The notes beneath the pieces are model-generated. The model did not search any database. It was not told the DNA's origin and was given only the letters and a program-made list of their open reading frames with translations. A DNA stretch of 64,000 nt from Phylloscopus collybita. Its lineage: Eukaryota; Chordata; Aves; Passeriformes; Phylloscopidae. A program made the translations under genes and the position numbers. The stretch is taken from assembly GCA_027886175.1 (NCBI GenBank), contig JAJNNQ010000016.1:1741001-1805000 (forward strand), read 5' to 3'. Of this stretch, positions 13,144 through 32,692 are shown in pieces; position 1 is the stretch's first letter, and each line of letters begins with the position of its first letter.

Positions 13144-13845
13144 TGATTTATTAAAAATATGAATATCGATTTAATACCGATATCCAACTGAGACGGACAA
13201 AAACTCTCTAACAGTTCAAAGTTAGAAAGTGTGTGTTTATTGCAGTGCTGGGCAGCATGTGGGATAGCTCCCCAAAAACATACTGCACCTTACAGAAAAT
13301 CACAAAGCTATTTTATTTACAAAACTGTTGAATATCCAAAGTACAAATGCATATTCATAACCCTGGTACATCCCATTCCCCGCTTTGTATGGTAATTAGC
13401 AAAAAAACTAATTAAGCATGTGTAGTTTGTCCTTTGAAATGGGTCGGTGGTCTCATTCAAGAGGAGTGGGTTTAAAATGAGGAAGTAAAATGACTCTTCA
13501 TTGCCCTGAACTGTCTACCTTTTCAATGCAAATGTGACAAATGGGTGTTGGTAGGACTCCCATTTCCTTAGGTACAGTGACTTCCAATAAGTTTCAGGAC
13601 TGGGGAGTCTCTGCAATTGTCCTGTGTCCCTAAACCTATTTATCAGGTTCCCTATTTATTGTTGCAAGCACAGCTAAGCAAACATAAGGTTGACAAGCAA
13701 TCAGTTATTTGGAGAAAGTTAACTCAAGCCCAGTCTTCCTTAGCTAACTACAAAGCTCTTAATTAACTTCGACAACTATAAGGCTTATTTCTAACTAAAA
13801 TCTTAATTTCTTTAAAATCCTATATTCTTTAAAATCTATGTCTCA
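13144..13845 (-). mobile_element. solo LTR family B, inserted at a CR1 tail
   Basis: This 702-base TG...CA element is flanked by CCAG on both sides (13140-13143 and 13846-13849). On the minus strand it has AATAAA (complement of TTTATT at 13236-13241) followed by a U5-like stretch. The right part (about 13633-13845) is repeated at 32483-32692. The right flank resumes with a CR1-like 3' end, so the LTR seems to have landed in or beside an older CR1 piece. A 4-bp duplication would suggest a gamma-type (ERV1) integrase, but 4 bases are weak evidence. Confidence 0.8.
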
Positions 13846-13849
13846 CCAG

Positions 13850-13912
13850 GTTGGTGGTTGGACTTGATCTTCAGAGGCCTTTTCCAGCCTTAATGGTCCT
13901 GTGATTCCCTAC
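13850..13912 (+). mobile_element. CR1 3'-end fragment
   Basis: The stretch GGTTGGACTTGATCTTCAG followed by a TTTTCCAGCCTTAATGG-type tail and CTGTGATTCC matches the terminal bases of bird CR1 3' UTRs. It is short and directly abuts the LTR at 13144-13845. The element's other part may lie left of the LTR, at or before 13139. Confidence 0.6.
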
Positions 13913-16900
13913 CTTTCCAGCAGGTGCTGGAGAAGTGCAGGGATCAGGAAGCATTTTCCACAGAAATAACTTGCAGTGGAGAACAGCTCAGCTCACCCAT
14001 TGTGTGCCACAGACATTCTGACCTGCTGGCATTTGAATGCAAGCTGCAATTCTCCTCCTTACCCTCAGACAGAGACCTGGTATTTTCCATAATGGCTCAG
14101 TCTGGGAAAGAACATCAGACTGTAAAAACAATGTGCACCCAAGCTGAAAACAGATTAAGTGTGGATGTGGAACTCTACTAACAAGTGAAGTAATGTTGTG
14201 GAGTTCAGTGCTTGTATACTGAGAGCTAAAAAAACACAGTGGAAGGACTCAGTGACAACATAGAGTCTATATCAGTCATCTGGGACTAGATAGTTCAAAG
14301 TTGGGTCTTCTTCTATGTTTCTCTGACTTTATACATTCTTTCCCAGCTGATAAAATGTGCATATCCTTGGAAAGGGGCCTGTGTTTAATGAGTGATGAAA
14401 ATGTGCTCCTATAAAGAAAATAAGCGTGGCAAATTCTACTGGTAGCAAAGCACTTCCCTCAGACTGTTTGCAACCAAAGCAAGTGTGGTTTGCTCCACGT
14501 CACAGCAAAATGGCATTCCTGAATCACTTCAGAGAAGCTGATATGATCCACTTTACATGTTTTCACTTGGCCATCAAGCAGTGGCCTGGTTCTGAGGCAG
14601 AGCTGATCTCAGCTCCCAGCTTGCTCTTGAGCAGGTAGCAGCAGCCTGGCAGGACCCTCCTGCAGGAAGGGCTCCTGCCTCTCCCCAGGAGGATCAAGCC
14701 AATCAAGGTGCATGTCCTGCAGGATTCTGTTCTCTCATGGCTCTGGAGATTGAGGCCCGGCACTGCTTCCATTTCTCTTCTGTACAGGGCTGTGTGGGGA
14801 AGCTTGGTCACTTCTGGAGGCTGCACCTCCCACCCAGGGAGGTCAGGCAGTGTAGCAATGAACTGTGGCTCTACCAAAAGCTTTTCATTAATAAACCCCA
14901 AATTATGGTTCACCTGGATCAGGGCACAGGGCAGCTGTACTTGGGTGAGGACATTTATAGCAGATTCAACGTCTTTGATCTTTGAAGGTCTTCAGTCTTT
15001 GTTAGGAGAGGTGAAGAGGCAACCTCTGCAGACTCCACCTTCTCAGATCTGTCTGCCACATCCCCCCTTCTCTCTTCTGGACTCATCTTCCATTGCTGCA
15101 GTTTCTTTGATTCTTTCTCAAGGGTTCTCTGCTGCAAATTAATCTTGATGTTTCTGTTGTCCTCATCAAGGCAGTCCTTTCTCAGTTAATGGCTCCATTT
15201 AGCTCCCGCAGAGAGCTCTCTACAAATTGCCAATGTTTCTGCCTCAGAGTGGAATCCTAATTTGCTCTTTCCATCACTGCAGAGTGTACAGAATGTTTGG
15301 TGAACCAAGCTACACGTGGGAGTCCTCTTGTTCTTCCTACTGCCAATGGATGATGGGTCTTGCCTACGTTATTCATTTCTATCCTAGAGGGACTGTACAG
15401 CAGAATAACCTGTCTGGAGCATTCCCTGCTCTGCTTCACCATCTCTGTGCCCTTGTCTCACCCAGCTCTGTCTTGCCTTTCTCATGAAGACACTGAAAAA
15501 AAATTTAGGTGTTTGTATGTAGTAGAGAGTGCACATACAGAATTTGTGAAATTCCACAGTTGAGGTAACACAGCAAGTAGAGCTTGGAGGAAACAACTGA
15601 GCTCTTAAAATTTCCTTTTTCCTTCAGTATTCCAAATTAGAGGAAGTGTGATTATCAAAGCAGGAACAACTGATCAAGTGCTGCTTGTTCCTTTGGCTGT
15701 CATCTGCTCAGACTGAGGCTGGGCTGAACTCTCTGGTGTCTCCTTTGCATCCATCCAGTAGCACCAGCTCCAAAATGTGAACCATTTAGGAACAGTTTTA
15801 AGGAGTGACTCTGGCTTAAAGTGCCTCTAAGATTATTAGGGTGCTGATGCTCAGGAAGAAATTATACCCAGACTAAGAGCAAACACCTCTGGAGGCCTTT
15901 GCCTGTGTTTTGAGCCATTGCTGCTAAGTCAATAAAAGTAAGTCTAGTTTATTTCAGTTTTTACATTTTTGCTTATTACAAAGTTTGGACTTTTTGTATT
16001 TTTTTTTTTTTTTACTGCATCTCTCTCCCTTGAGTCAGCTCTGAGACCTTAAATTCCCACTCCTTTTCACCTGTCCTAAAGACTCAGAACATCTGAAAGA
16101 CTATTCCAAGATGATAATACCTTTCATGATGCGCTAGAATTTAGAGATGGAAATGCTTAAATCTGTTTTGCAATTTTTTAGTAACTATGTACATTAAGCT
16201 TCAATTTTTTTTCCCAAGGAATTTCTGAAGATAAACTCCTAATCATACATTCCCCCCCAGTCCTGTGCCCCAGCCTATTCAAGCAAAGCACTTGTGCATA
16301 CCAGCTCATTTCCACTGGTAACAATAATATTGACCATTGGCCTCGGTGGAATTATTCATTTATGTGCCTTAAATTATGCACATGCATGGTGAACAAAGAA
16401 GATGTCATAAATCCATGTGATCCTTCAGAAATAATTAAGGTAGGGTGAATTTCCTATGAAAGACAGAAGTGTCTGTATGCATCTCTCCACTTGAGAAGCA
16501 AAACTTTGAAAGATCTATCATTTCCTCATATATTGCATCAGCAGAAACAGATGAAGGACAAAATATTCATCCCAAATGAGAAAACTGATATTGCTGGCAG
16601 CTCCTAAGAACATCCAACTAACAACTGTAACTGGTGACAGTTACAGTGATTTTTGAGGCTGTTCTGCAAACAACAACAGAAAGATATTTTGCTCAATAAA
16701 ACAGTATCTTGTGGTTAACTTCTCAACTGCAGAGTAGCTTTGGGCTTAAGAACCCTTGGCTCTGCAGTACTTGGAGTCTTTACCTTGAAAGCTCTTGGTG
16801 GTTACCAGAGGACATGTGATGAGAAGGATCACTCCTGTCTTTCTCTCAGCTTCTACTTAGAGGTCTGAGAAAACATTTCCAAATTGGCTGCCCCTTAATT

Positions 16901-18718
16901 GTATTAAATATGCTGCTCCTCTCAATGAATGTTACTCTGTGAAAGGTTATGCACTTCCTTATAGAATGCTACACTTCATTATAGAATTCTTGCAGTACTA
17001 GCCTTTAGAAAAATGTTGTCACAACGCTCTACAGTCATTAGAAATCAATTAACAATTTATTTGAGGAACAGCAGCCTAGCCCAAGTGCTCTACCTTGCTT
17101 TCCATCAAGCTGCAGCTCTCCAGCACTGTGCACTGAACAAGGCAGCTTTCCTTTTTTTTAATTCAGCTTGCTGCTTTCCAGAGACTGATTTCCAGCTGCC
17201 CTTTTCTGATGGATTAAACTTTTCCTGTCACCCTCTGTTGTTTTTTGAAAGACATTTAGCACAAAGTGTCAGGGTGTGAGTGTGTGAATGGTGAAGTCAG
17301 CAGAATTCAGTGAATTGTGCCTAGCCCTGCCATTAAGTGGCTGAAAGCCTGTGCTTGGTGATGCTCAGCCACCATGGGAATAGGTTATATGCCTCTCACA
17401 TTGCCTTTGAGCTATGGGGGCCTGTGTAAGGAGTGAGACACTTGCAAATGTGCCAGACTATCATCCCTGGGAAAGAGAAAAAAATGACTAAACAAGTAAT
17501 GCATGGATGTCTCCTGTGGCCTTGGCAGTGTGACTTCACCTGTGTCTTCTAAAGAACCAGAAGACAAAGGCATCAAGGTCTGTTAAGAAAGGCTTTTATT
17601 CCTTGGCCCCTGCTAAAATTGCTGATAGTAACTGAGATCAGCAGAATACAGAATTAAAACCACTGGTGTTATTGCTAGGTGGCTACCTGTACCATTGAGA
17701 GAAAAGCCTTTGCTGAAATGCTACAGCCATGATAGCAATGAAGGATTTTTTGGCAAAGACAGAGCTCTTCCAACAGGCCTCATATGTGCTGAAATGACCT
17801 CTTTTGGTCATGAAACTGAGTGGCTTCTTTGACAGCACCCAGTGAGGCAAGGCAGTATCCCACCCTGCAGGTTGGAAAGCTGAAGCATGATGAGCCAAAT
17901 GATGTCCCCACAGTGCCAGAGAGGGCATGTAGGAAGTAATAATGAGAAGGAGTCCTTGTCTTCAAGATCTCTGAGAGATGATGCACAAATGCTCTGAGAT
18001 GTGCCAGCTTCCTCACTGCTGAGAATGGTGACGTGTGAGTGTTGAGATGTGAGCTGTGAAAGGCTGGGCAGTTTGACTCAGAGAGCAGAATTATTTCCAT
18101 AAATGACAATCTGCAGCTCCCAACTGAGCCTGAGCTTCCAGCTGACCTAGCAATTGTTCCATACATGCTTAAGCTGGCACCAGGTTGCAATCACCTGGGC
18201 TGAAGGTTATAGTTCAGACCTGCACTGGTTGATAGGATAGTCCTTGTTCAGAACTGTGAGTTCAGAAGATGATCTGCCTTTTCTGTTGGGATGCCTAGGG
18301 TTAGTGGTCAGCACCCAGGGAGGAGTGCTGCACTCAGGCACCAGAAAACTGAGCTGTGTGCCAGGAGTTGTTCATCCTAGAGAGGAAATGTATAACTGAG
18401 CCAGTTGCTGTTCACTGGGGGCAACAGTACAAAATATATTCTGCAGACTTCATTTTCAGCACTCAAGAGGGTGCAAATGGCAACACTCCTGGCCTTGCTG
18501 TTACTGAGTTGAGTAAGTCTATTCCTACTCTTTTTCCCCCAACTTTCACCAACCCATTTCTCTGCATTTCTCCTGCAGTTGTTTTTCAGGAGCAAGCAGT
18601 AAGCTCACAGTGTACTCCTTCCTTATTGCAGGGAGGTTTTAACATAATTTAATGAACACTTCACATTGTATCATCATATGACACCCATTCCTGTCACCTG
18701 TGGGTCAGTCCCATGGCA

Positions 18719-18779
18719 ATAATCTCACCTCATAATAATGGAATAGTCTCCCTTCATAATAATGGAATAATCTCACCTG
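18719..18779 (+). repeat. short tandem repeat, about 26-base unit
   Basis: Units containing CATAATAATGGAATA followed by a TCTCxCCT-type segment occur twice, with a partial third flanking part. It is local to intron 7 and has no coding meaning. Confidence 0.8.
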
Positions 18780-20923
18780 CTACTAAAGAGAAAAAGACCA
18801 TGAGAGCATCAAACACAGGGAAGTCCAGCAACAGAGACAGACTCAACCATCTGCCAAATACTGACAGTTTCTCTCTGCTTGAGAAGCTCTTGCTGGTCTC
18901 TGCCCCTCAGCTTCTCTGTTACCTCTGTAACTGTGCAACAGAAAGGAGATGAAGAGCTGACCTCTGAAGTTTCCAGCCTGAGGAGTCCCAAATGCTCTGC
19001 TGTACCAGCATGCAGGTCTGTTTTACAGGACTGATTTGTGCTGATGCTAGCTGGTGCAACTGTTATGCAATTGTGCAGGCATTGGGAATAGCAGTTATCT
19101 ACTTTACCAGGACAGGCTGGAAGATTCTTCATGCCAGGGAAGGTTTGTCCTTCTCCTGACATGCCCTTGACCTCTGGCACTCTGGCATTTGCTCTTTACA
19201 ATTCTCTTTTGGAAGTTTTACTTTTCCAGTTGATTTTTCCAGCTGACAAAAAAAATAAAATTTAAAAATAAAAAAAAAATCTCAAACTGATGATAGATAA
19301 ATGCCATGCAGCTGAGGCTTTTTGAGCACCATGGATCATAATTAGAGAGATGTCAATTCATCACTGTGCCCACATTAAAGGTAAATGCTTAGGGTAGTTT
19401 TTCAAAGTCATCCATACTCATTGTTTGTGCAGATTGCTTTATATAGATATTGGTGCTCTTTGTAGGAGGGAGAGGGTGTTAAATCTCATTCCTTCACTTC
19501 ATTCCAACTTGGGCACCTACATTTTGCCTTCCTGGTTTCCCAGCTGGGGTCTCAGGTGAATTTTGGCTTCTACCTTTATACTTCCTGATGCTTTGTTCTC
19601 ATTAAAGCCCTGATGTGCAGTAGACACCAGGGGTGCTGCTTTTTTGGTCACGTGGGATGAAAAGTGGCTTGCCAGCATGAGGAGTAATTAGCGTGATTTA
19701 TAAACTAACCGAAAAATGCTGCCCAACTATAAAAAGGGAAGAAGTTTATTATATGCTTAGGGAATGTTAGCAGCTCAGGTGCTCTTCTGCCCACCAAATG
19801 CATTTATCCTGTGAGGAAGGAGCTGATGAACTGTTTTCAGGGAGGCAGATTTTCAGCTTGTTTTTTAATGAGTCTGCTTCAGTTCAGTCACAGCTGAAGG
19901 AGCCCTGAGATGGAGTTCCAGACTGGTCCATTGACTGTGGACTATTGCCAGACAAGGACTTGAGTGACTCTGCTTTGGGAGAAAAATGGATAATGGACTT
20001 CCACCCACAAAGAGCTGATTGTATTAGTGTTACTCTCCTGCCTTGTCTTACTGAAGGTCTGAAATTCATTTCCCAGAGTGAAATTACCTCCTCTGGAGTG
20101 TCTCATTGCCCATGTAGGGGAGGGTATTTCTTCTGTGATTCCAACAAATGTTCAGGTGGCAAAGGAAAGACCATTTTCCTGGAAAGAGAAGGCAAAATTT
20201 TCAAAAGAGTGGAAAACAAAGGAATGTAGACTGCTTTATGCCTTTAGGTGCTTTAAAGTCTGCAATTTATATTCATAAATCAATTTAGTGCTCCTGAAAA
20301 TGTTAACCACCATCTGTTTCTTTAATGATGCTACGTCTGGATCCAAAGATAAGTGTTTGTGAAGAGTAAAGAAGGGACTCTGGTGTCTGGGATACCATTA
20401 TGAAAGTGAGATTCCATTAAAGGTGTCCAGCAACTTTCCGAAATTTTGAACTTTGAAGGAGACTTGGAGATGAAATAGTGTTTATGTACTAGATGCTTTT
20501 AGGATATATACAAGATCTTAGTATGGCCTCACATTACACAGATTGTGGTGCCAAGATAAGTCTCCCTGCCTCATGTGCAGATGCTTGTAGTGGTGTGAAA
20601 TCCATGTCACTCAGCTTACAGTCTCAGGCTCTCTCAGCATTCCATTGTGTGGGAATCATGTTTTGAGAGGTGAATCCTGAAGGATGATGATGGATGATGC
20701 CCCCAGTTCCCACCTGCTCCCCTCTGAGGCACCTGGGCTACACATGGGAATTAAATGTGACCTGACAGTACACTGTGGCAATGCCTCCCAAGAGCTGGCA
20801 CTGCTTGCCCTGGCAGCAGAGGCTCATATGTGTGAGCAGCCAAGTTTAAAATTCACGGGGTGGAGCCTTTGTGGTGTCGTAAAGTAAATTCCAAAAAGTG
20901 AGTCCACGATTTTGGGCATCCAA

Positions 20924-20966
20924 GGAAGTGCCAGCAGGGCACATTGAAGTGCCAGCAGGGCACATT
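20924..20966 (+). repeat. 21-base tandem duplication
   Basis: GAAGTGCCAGCAGGGCACAT plus one base occurs twice in direct succession with no difference that I can see. The perfect identity suggests a recent slippage event. Confidence 0.9.
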
Positions 20967-21093
20967 GTTATATCTTAGGCTGTATTAGTCACTGACTGTG
21001 AGGAAAATAGATGGGAAAAAAAAAAAAAAACCAATCAAAGGAGTGGTCACATCAGAAAGAACACACAGAAACACTTGGTATGATTATGTGTAA

Positions 21094-27544
<6,451 letters not shown>

Positions 27545-27717
27545 GGAGTTTTCCAAAGAAAGAGAAAAGGCTAAGGCTCGAGGAGATTTCCAGAAGCTAA
27601 GGGAAAAGCAGCAGCTAGAGGAGGATCTGAAGGGATACTTAGACTGGATAACACAAGCAGAAGATATTGACCCAGAAAATGAAGATGAAGGCATGGATGA
27701 GGAGAAGCCTCGAAACA
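27545..27717 (+). CDS. CACNA1C: CACNA1C exon 9: I-II linker with AID
   Basis: This 173-base exon starts after CTTGCTAG with one base completing the Gly codon begun in exon 8a or 8, and ends with one base of the next codon at donor GTAAGC. It encodes the proximal I-II intracellular linker: [15 protein letters not shown], then the alpha-interaction domain [18 protein letters not shown]. The Gly-Tyr and Trp-Ile residues of that domain are the known anchors for the CaV beta subunit, which chaperones the channel to the membrane and modulates gating. An acidic tail follows ([19 protein letters not shown]). DEEKPRN distinguishes CaV1.2 from CaV1.3. A longer open frame (27462-27812) runs through the exon into both introns but does not alter the splice borders. 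Confidence 0.97.
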
Positions 27718-27783
27718 GTAAGCAACTTCCTTCCCTCACTTTCTTTTTCTCTCTCTCCTTCTCTGTCTCTCTCTGTGTTTTTA
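27718..27783 (+). promoter_or_regulatory. CU-rich tract downstream of exon 9
   Basis: Directly after the donor the intron is unusually pyrimidine-rich, with repeated CTCT and TCTCT units (TTTCTCTCTCTCCTTCTCTG, then TCTCTCTCTGTG). Such tracts 3' of an exon are typical PTB binding sites. Function here is inferred only from composition. Confidence 0.5.
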
Positions 27784-30700
27784 GCAATAAAGCCTGTGCC
27801 CATCTGCTGTAGTCCTGAGGGGGTTTCTGAGGAAGAGCAAGTTCTTCCTGAGACATGCACTATGCTTACACATGTTTCCAATTTAATGCTTGTGGGAAAC
27901 CATGGGAAGCAGAAGTACACGTAGAGTAACTGGTATTCTGCAGATCAGTGTTCAGTCTGTGACACAGGCACTAGACCCTGATATTAAACTGATAAAAAGT
28001 CAATACTTGCTGGTAAAGTCCACTACTGTGAAAAGTTTTAACATACAAGTGTGCCTTTTATTCATTTATTTAATTGTAGCTCAGCATTGCAGGCTCTTTG
28101 CATGTGGTTGGTTCCCTGGAAAGCAAAGCTTTCTCAGGGAAAGCAGTGCTCCAGCATGGGAGGAGGGCCAAAGCAGCTCTGCTGTACCCTAAGTGGGCCA
28201 TCTGTAACTCCATTGAAATCACTGGATTTGTCTTTGCTTTTGCCAGGCTGGATTAAGCTCTCAGACATTTCTTCTAAGGGTGTTATTTCTTACCCTTCTT
28301 TTTTTGGAGTTGACAAGATGCACCCAGTGAAAATTCACCAACAGTCTCCTATTAGAAATCCTCAAGAAGGAGGGGCTTGGAGAAAGCAGTGCTTCCCAAA
28401 AGCTCATTACCTGTGTTGACTCTTCTGCCACCTTCCCTTTCAGCAGCATGAGCTGTGTGACACCTCAGAACCACTTAGCAGTTACCAGTGCTGGTTGTGC
28501 ACTTGGGAGATGCCAGGCTTGGAACCTTTCCTCTGCCCATGGGCAGTGGCTCTGCTCTTGGCTCTCACCATGGGAATGTGCATTCCCTTTGTGTGATTTT
28601 GGAAGAGAAGACAAGAAACATGTCCCTAGATATCACCCTTCTTGCCAAACAACCAGAATCTGTGGGATGATCCCATCACAAACATCTCTTCCAGTAACAG
28701 GAAGATTGGACATGGGAAAGTTGTGCCTTTCTTTCTTCAGCAAGATTTTAAATAGATGTTCACGACCTTTAGGATATTAGTAACCACTGTTGCTGCAGAA
28801 ATAATGTTGTTCTTTTAGAAAAATAATTTGGGTTGTTAATATCAGGTTATACCCTCAATACTTAGGTATCTGGACTTGCAGGAGTCAAGTCACTGTGGTG
28901 ACTTGCTCAGACTTTTCCCAAATCAGATTGTTTTGATATTTATGCTGGTGTTTTCATAGCTCATATAGTTTAGTTTAAATTCAGCAACCATTCCGAAATG
29001 AATTTATTAATCATGGCCAGAACTTGCTGCTCTGTGGCACACAATACATGAATCAATCAGATGAGGATTCACTGCATGTACTGTTGAGTGTGGTCAATCC
29101 ATGTCTGAGGTAACAAGCTCCTTTTATGGGTGGTGATATTAAGAACTGAAAGGTAAAGCATCTCCAGCTTGCTTTCAGTCCTTCCTGGTCAATTTGATAA
29201 AGGTGAGTTTTGCAAGACATGGTTTATCAAAATTAGTTTCTCTCACATCTGAGTCAAAAAACCTGAGAAGTAATGGTTTCAGCTTAAGATAATACCACAG
29301 AAAAGGTGCTGTGAGTAAGTGGCAGGGCATTTTGTTTAGGGTGAGGTTTATTTTTGGTGTGTTATCTCCTGGGTTGAAAGCTTTGGCATTCGTGCCAGCA
29401 GTCAATCACCAGTGGGGTTAAATTGAAGGAGAAAGATGACATTATTCCTCTTCCAAAAGCCATCTATAAAATAAGTAAAGGACAGATGGCACAGTTGTAA
29501 ATTCCCTCATGAATCCCTTTGGCTTGAGTGTTCCCAAGACATTTGAATCCCACCTACTCCCAGTCCAAGCTTACATCACCCAGGCTCCAATGTCCTCCTT
29601 GTTCTCTTGTGTTTAGCTCAGTTGCCTCCTATGTACCTTCAGTGTCTTTTGTTCAAGTGCCCTTCAAAGCTCATCACTTTCTGTTTCTGGTGCAGCACCT
29701 TGAACTCCATGGCTGACTGAAACTGTCCTTTCAAGCACACTTTGCTCAGTGACTAATTAATGTCGACTTTCAAGGTATCAGCCGTGAAAATTTCAAATGA
29801 CAGATCACTGAGGTGCACAGGGCACAGTCCAGACCTCCTCAAGCTGCTGTGTTAGCTCAATAAACTTCAGGTGTGGCCCTTGCATCCGTGGTGTTGGTCT
29901 GATGCTCAGAGGACACGTGCTCCTGGCTGACCCCTGACAGCCCTTCACACTGATGCTTCAAAGAGGTCATGGCAGTTTTTGCTTCTTTGGCTTTCCCTTG
30001 GAGGTTGTTTGGGGTCTTAGAGTTTAAGGTTTGTTTTTTTTTTAATAAGGAGTATCAGAATAGTTCAGAAGTTCAAATAAAAAATACTTACTAGTCTAGA
30101 GACTCAGCTAATGTAAGTTCTGAGACTCAGCAGTTTACACCATCTGGGCTCTGACCCAGGTAGTTTACCTAAACTGAATCATCCCAAACACAGAGAACAT
30201 ATGTTTCCAGTCTCTTCTCTGCCCTTGGCAGCTACAGAGGCAGATTTTGCCGCCTTTTAACTTTGTAGAGAGTGCTGCCCACTTGTCAGCATGGGCACTG
30301 CCTCCTGTAGAACAGGGGACACAAAGTGGAAGGGAAGAGAAACTCACCTGCACCCCCTTTCTGTTTGGCTGCCTGTGACAGTCCTGAGGGCATCACTGGT
30401 CACATTTTGCACGTGCTGCTGCTCTCCTGAGGCTCTCAAACCTTGCCCAAAGCCTCACTGGGTGGTTGCAGCCCTTAATGGAGTTACCAAGTCCAAGGGT
30501 AGAACAGAGAGGACCTTAGTGAAGGAATGGGTGAAAAAGGAAGATGAATGCAACCAGAGTTGGACAGCCTGTGCAGTCTTGAGCTCTTCTCTCCTGGCAG
30601 AGGTCTTGGCATTCTGCTGAGGGAGCTCATCACCACTTGTCACTCAGTGGATTGAGAGACAGAGCAGGCTGAATTAATTCTCTGCCTTTTAGGAAGTACC

Positions 30701-31408
30701 ACATTCAAGGCCCTTTTTATCCACGTTGTTTGCAAACAGGGATTTGCCATTGTGACAGATGTGAGGTGGGAAATGTGAAAAGGCTTCTGGGGGCTGTTTG
30801 TGCTGATGGTTTTGTTCTGTGCTCTCTCTCTGGCATGCCTGCCACACAGGAGGAAAGCATTACTTTGACAGAGGGGAGAAACACATCACCATGTCACAGA
30901 GCAGCCACTGAGCTCAAAATGACATGATGGCAAGGAAAGCCACCCCTCCTGTGGCCACAGTTACTGGGAATTTGCACTTTTGTTTTCCCTTCCTGAGACT
31001 GGTCTGGAATGCATCTGTTGCTGTGGGCAGGAACAGGAAACCTCAATCCAACCCAGATTCTCCTCCCATTGAAGTTAATTGGCAAAAAAACTCCCACAGA
31101 CTGCAGTGGGGTCACAAATAATCTATGAATGGGCAGGACAGAGTAATTTGACATTTCTGAGTGCTCAGACTTCGTCCTCCCTCTATTTCCTTCCATTTCA
31201 GTTCTGTTTGGTGCCACCATTTGCAGGGAGAATATCACCTCACTGAAGTCAACAGAGTCCCTAAAAATGAAAAAGCCCACTGCTTTGTAAAGGCATTATT
31301 CCAAGATTCAAGGCAATTTATTCCTCTTGTTAAGTCGTGTCCAATGTGGTACTGTAAATTGAAGAACTGACTTGCAAGTGGCTTGCAAATTAAATTTAAA
31401 AGTATACA

Positions 31409-31468
31409 TTTTAATATATATATAAAATATATTTTTATATATATATGATATATATATTAATTTAATAC
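31409..31468 (+). repeat. AT-rich alternating tract, self-complementary
   Basis: TA dinucleotide runs on both sides of short T and A blocks make this tract nearly palindromic (ATATATATAT ... ATATATATAT), so it could form a hairpin or cruciform. It lies inside intron 9 with no adjacent gene. Confidence 0.85.
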
Positions 31469-32482
31469 TAAAACTAAAAGTCTAGTCATTCTTCCAGGCC
31501 CTGCTGTAAGGGAACTGATGGCTGTAGGTAATTAAGTTTTCGTGTAGCACAGCAGAAAAAAGCCCAGTACAAATCAATGTGTTGCCTATCAAAATCCTAT
31601 CATATTTCAGATGGTAGGTTAAATAATGAAAGGTGTGTGTCTGTAGACGCAGATTTATGCCTCTGTTGAAGTGGGAATAGTGCACAATTGAAGACAAAAA
31701 GTACAGACATACAGGCAGGCTTTTAAAATCTATATTTAAAAATTAAGTAGTTTAACAAGAAATAGCCCTCAATCTTCACCTTCAGAGCATTGCTGTAGTG
31801 CCTTAGGGATCTTTGGAAATGTTCATTAATATCTGAGTTCACTGCCTCTAAGGAATCAATGACAACCTGACTTTTTGGTGGACTACAGGTTTTGTCTCAC
31901 TCTTTCAACCACTGTTACTTTTGGACAACACCATATCTAGGAAATAAACTGCATTTAATCACAGGTTTATGAGAGTCTTCCCTGGGAAAAGATTACTTTG
32001 AGAGAAGGAAGAGGTTTTCTGCAGAAAAAAAGCTGAATTTCAGAAGAGATTGGTACCTCTTAGACCACTACAGCTTTTGGAAAATCTGTGCCTTTCGTGG
32101 AAACACTTCGTGCTTCTGCACATCAGACCATAAATGAGAACAGGAGAGATGGTCGTTTAAATAGGAGAAGGGAAGAGTTTTAGAGCTCTGGAAATACAAG
32201 CTTCAGTAATTCAACCCCAAACAGGGTTGAAATTATTCCCAAGACCTCCAATAGCAGTTTGACTCTATTATGTAACAGGGGAAAAAAGTACGACCACCTG
32301 TCCCTAAAAGCCCAGGCATTTTAGGATTTATCTCTCCAGTTCCTGTTGACTTCCTTTTGCACAGTGAATTTCTGCCCCTCAAGGAGACTGTGTTGATTTC
32401 TGTGAGGTTATGTACAAAACACCCCTTCACTGACCTGAGTGAAAGCTGTCACTAAGTTCTGTGCAGCCCTTTGGGAAAGTGG

Positions 32483-32692
32483 AACCTATTTATCAGGTTC
32501 CCTATTTCTTGTTGCAAGCACAGCTAAGCAAACATAAAGCTCACAAGCAATCAGTTATTTGGAAGAAGTCAACTCAAGCCTAGTCTTCCCTAACTAACTA
32601 CAAAGCTTTTAATTAACTCCAACAACAAGTCCTATTTCTAACTAAAATCTTGATTTCCTTAAAATCCTATATTCTTTAAAGCCTATGTCTCA
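32483..32692 (-). mobile_element. LTR fragment, family B
   Basis: About 210 bases closely match the right part of the LTR at 13144-13845 (about 13633-13845), from AACCTATTTATCAGGTTCCC to the terminal TGTCTCA. This is the 5' end of the LTR on the minus strand. The rest of the element is absent, so this copy is truncated or a variant with another 3' half. I see no target-site duplication. Confidence 0.82.

Noticed and set aside
18719..18779. Regularly spaced short repeats that might suggest a CRISPR-like array
   Set aside because: Only about two units with no distinct spacers, in a vertebrate intron. It is a simple tandem duplication.
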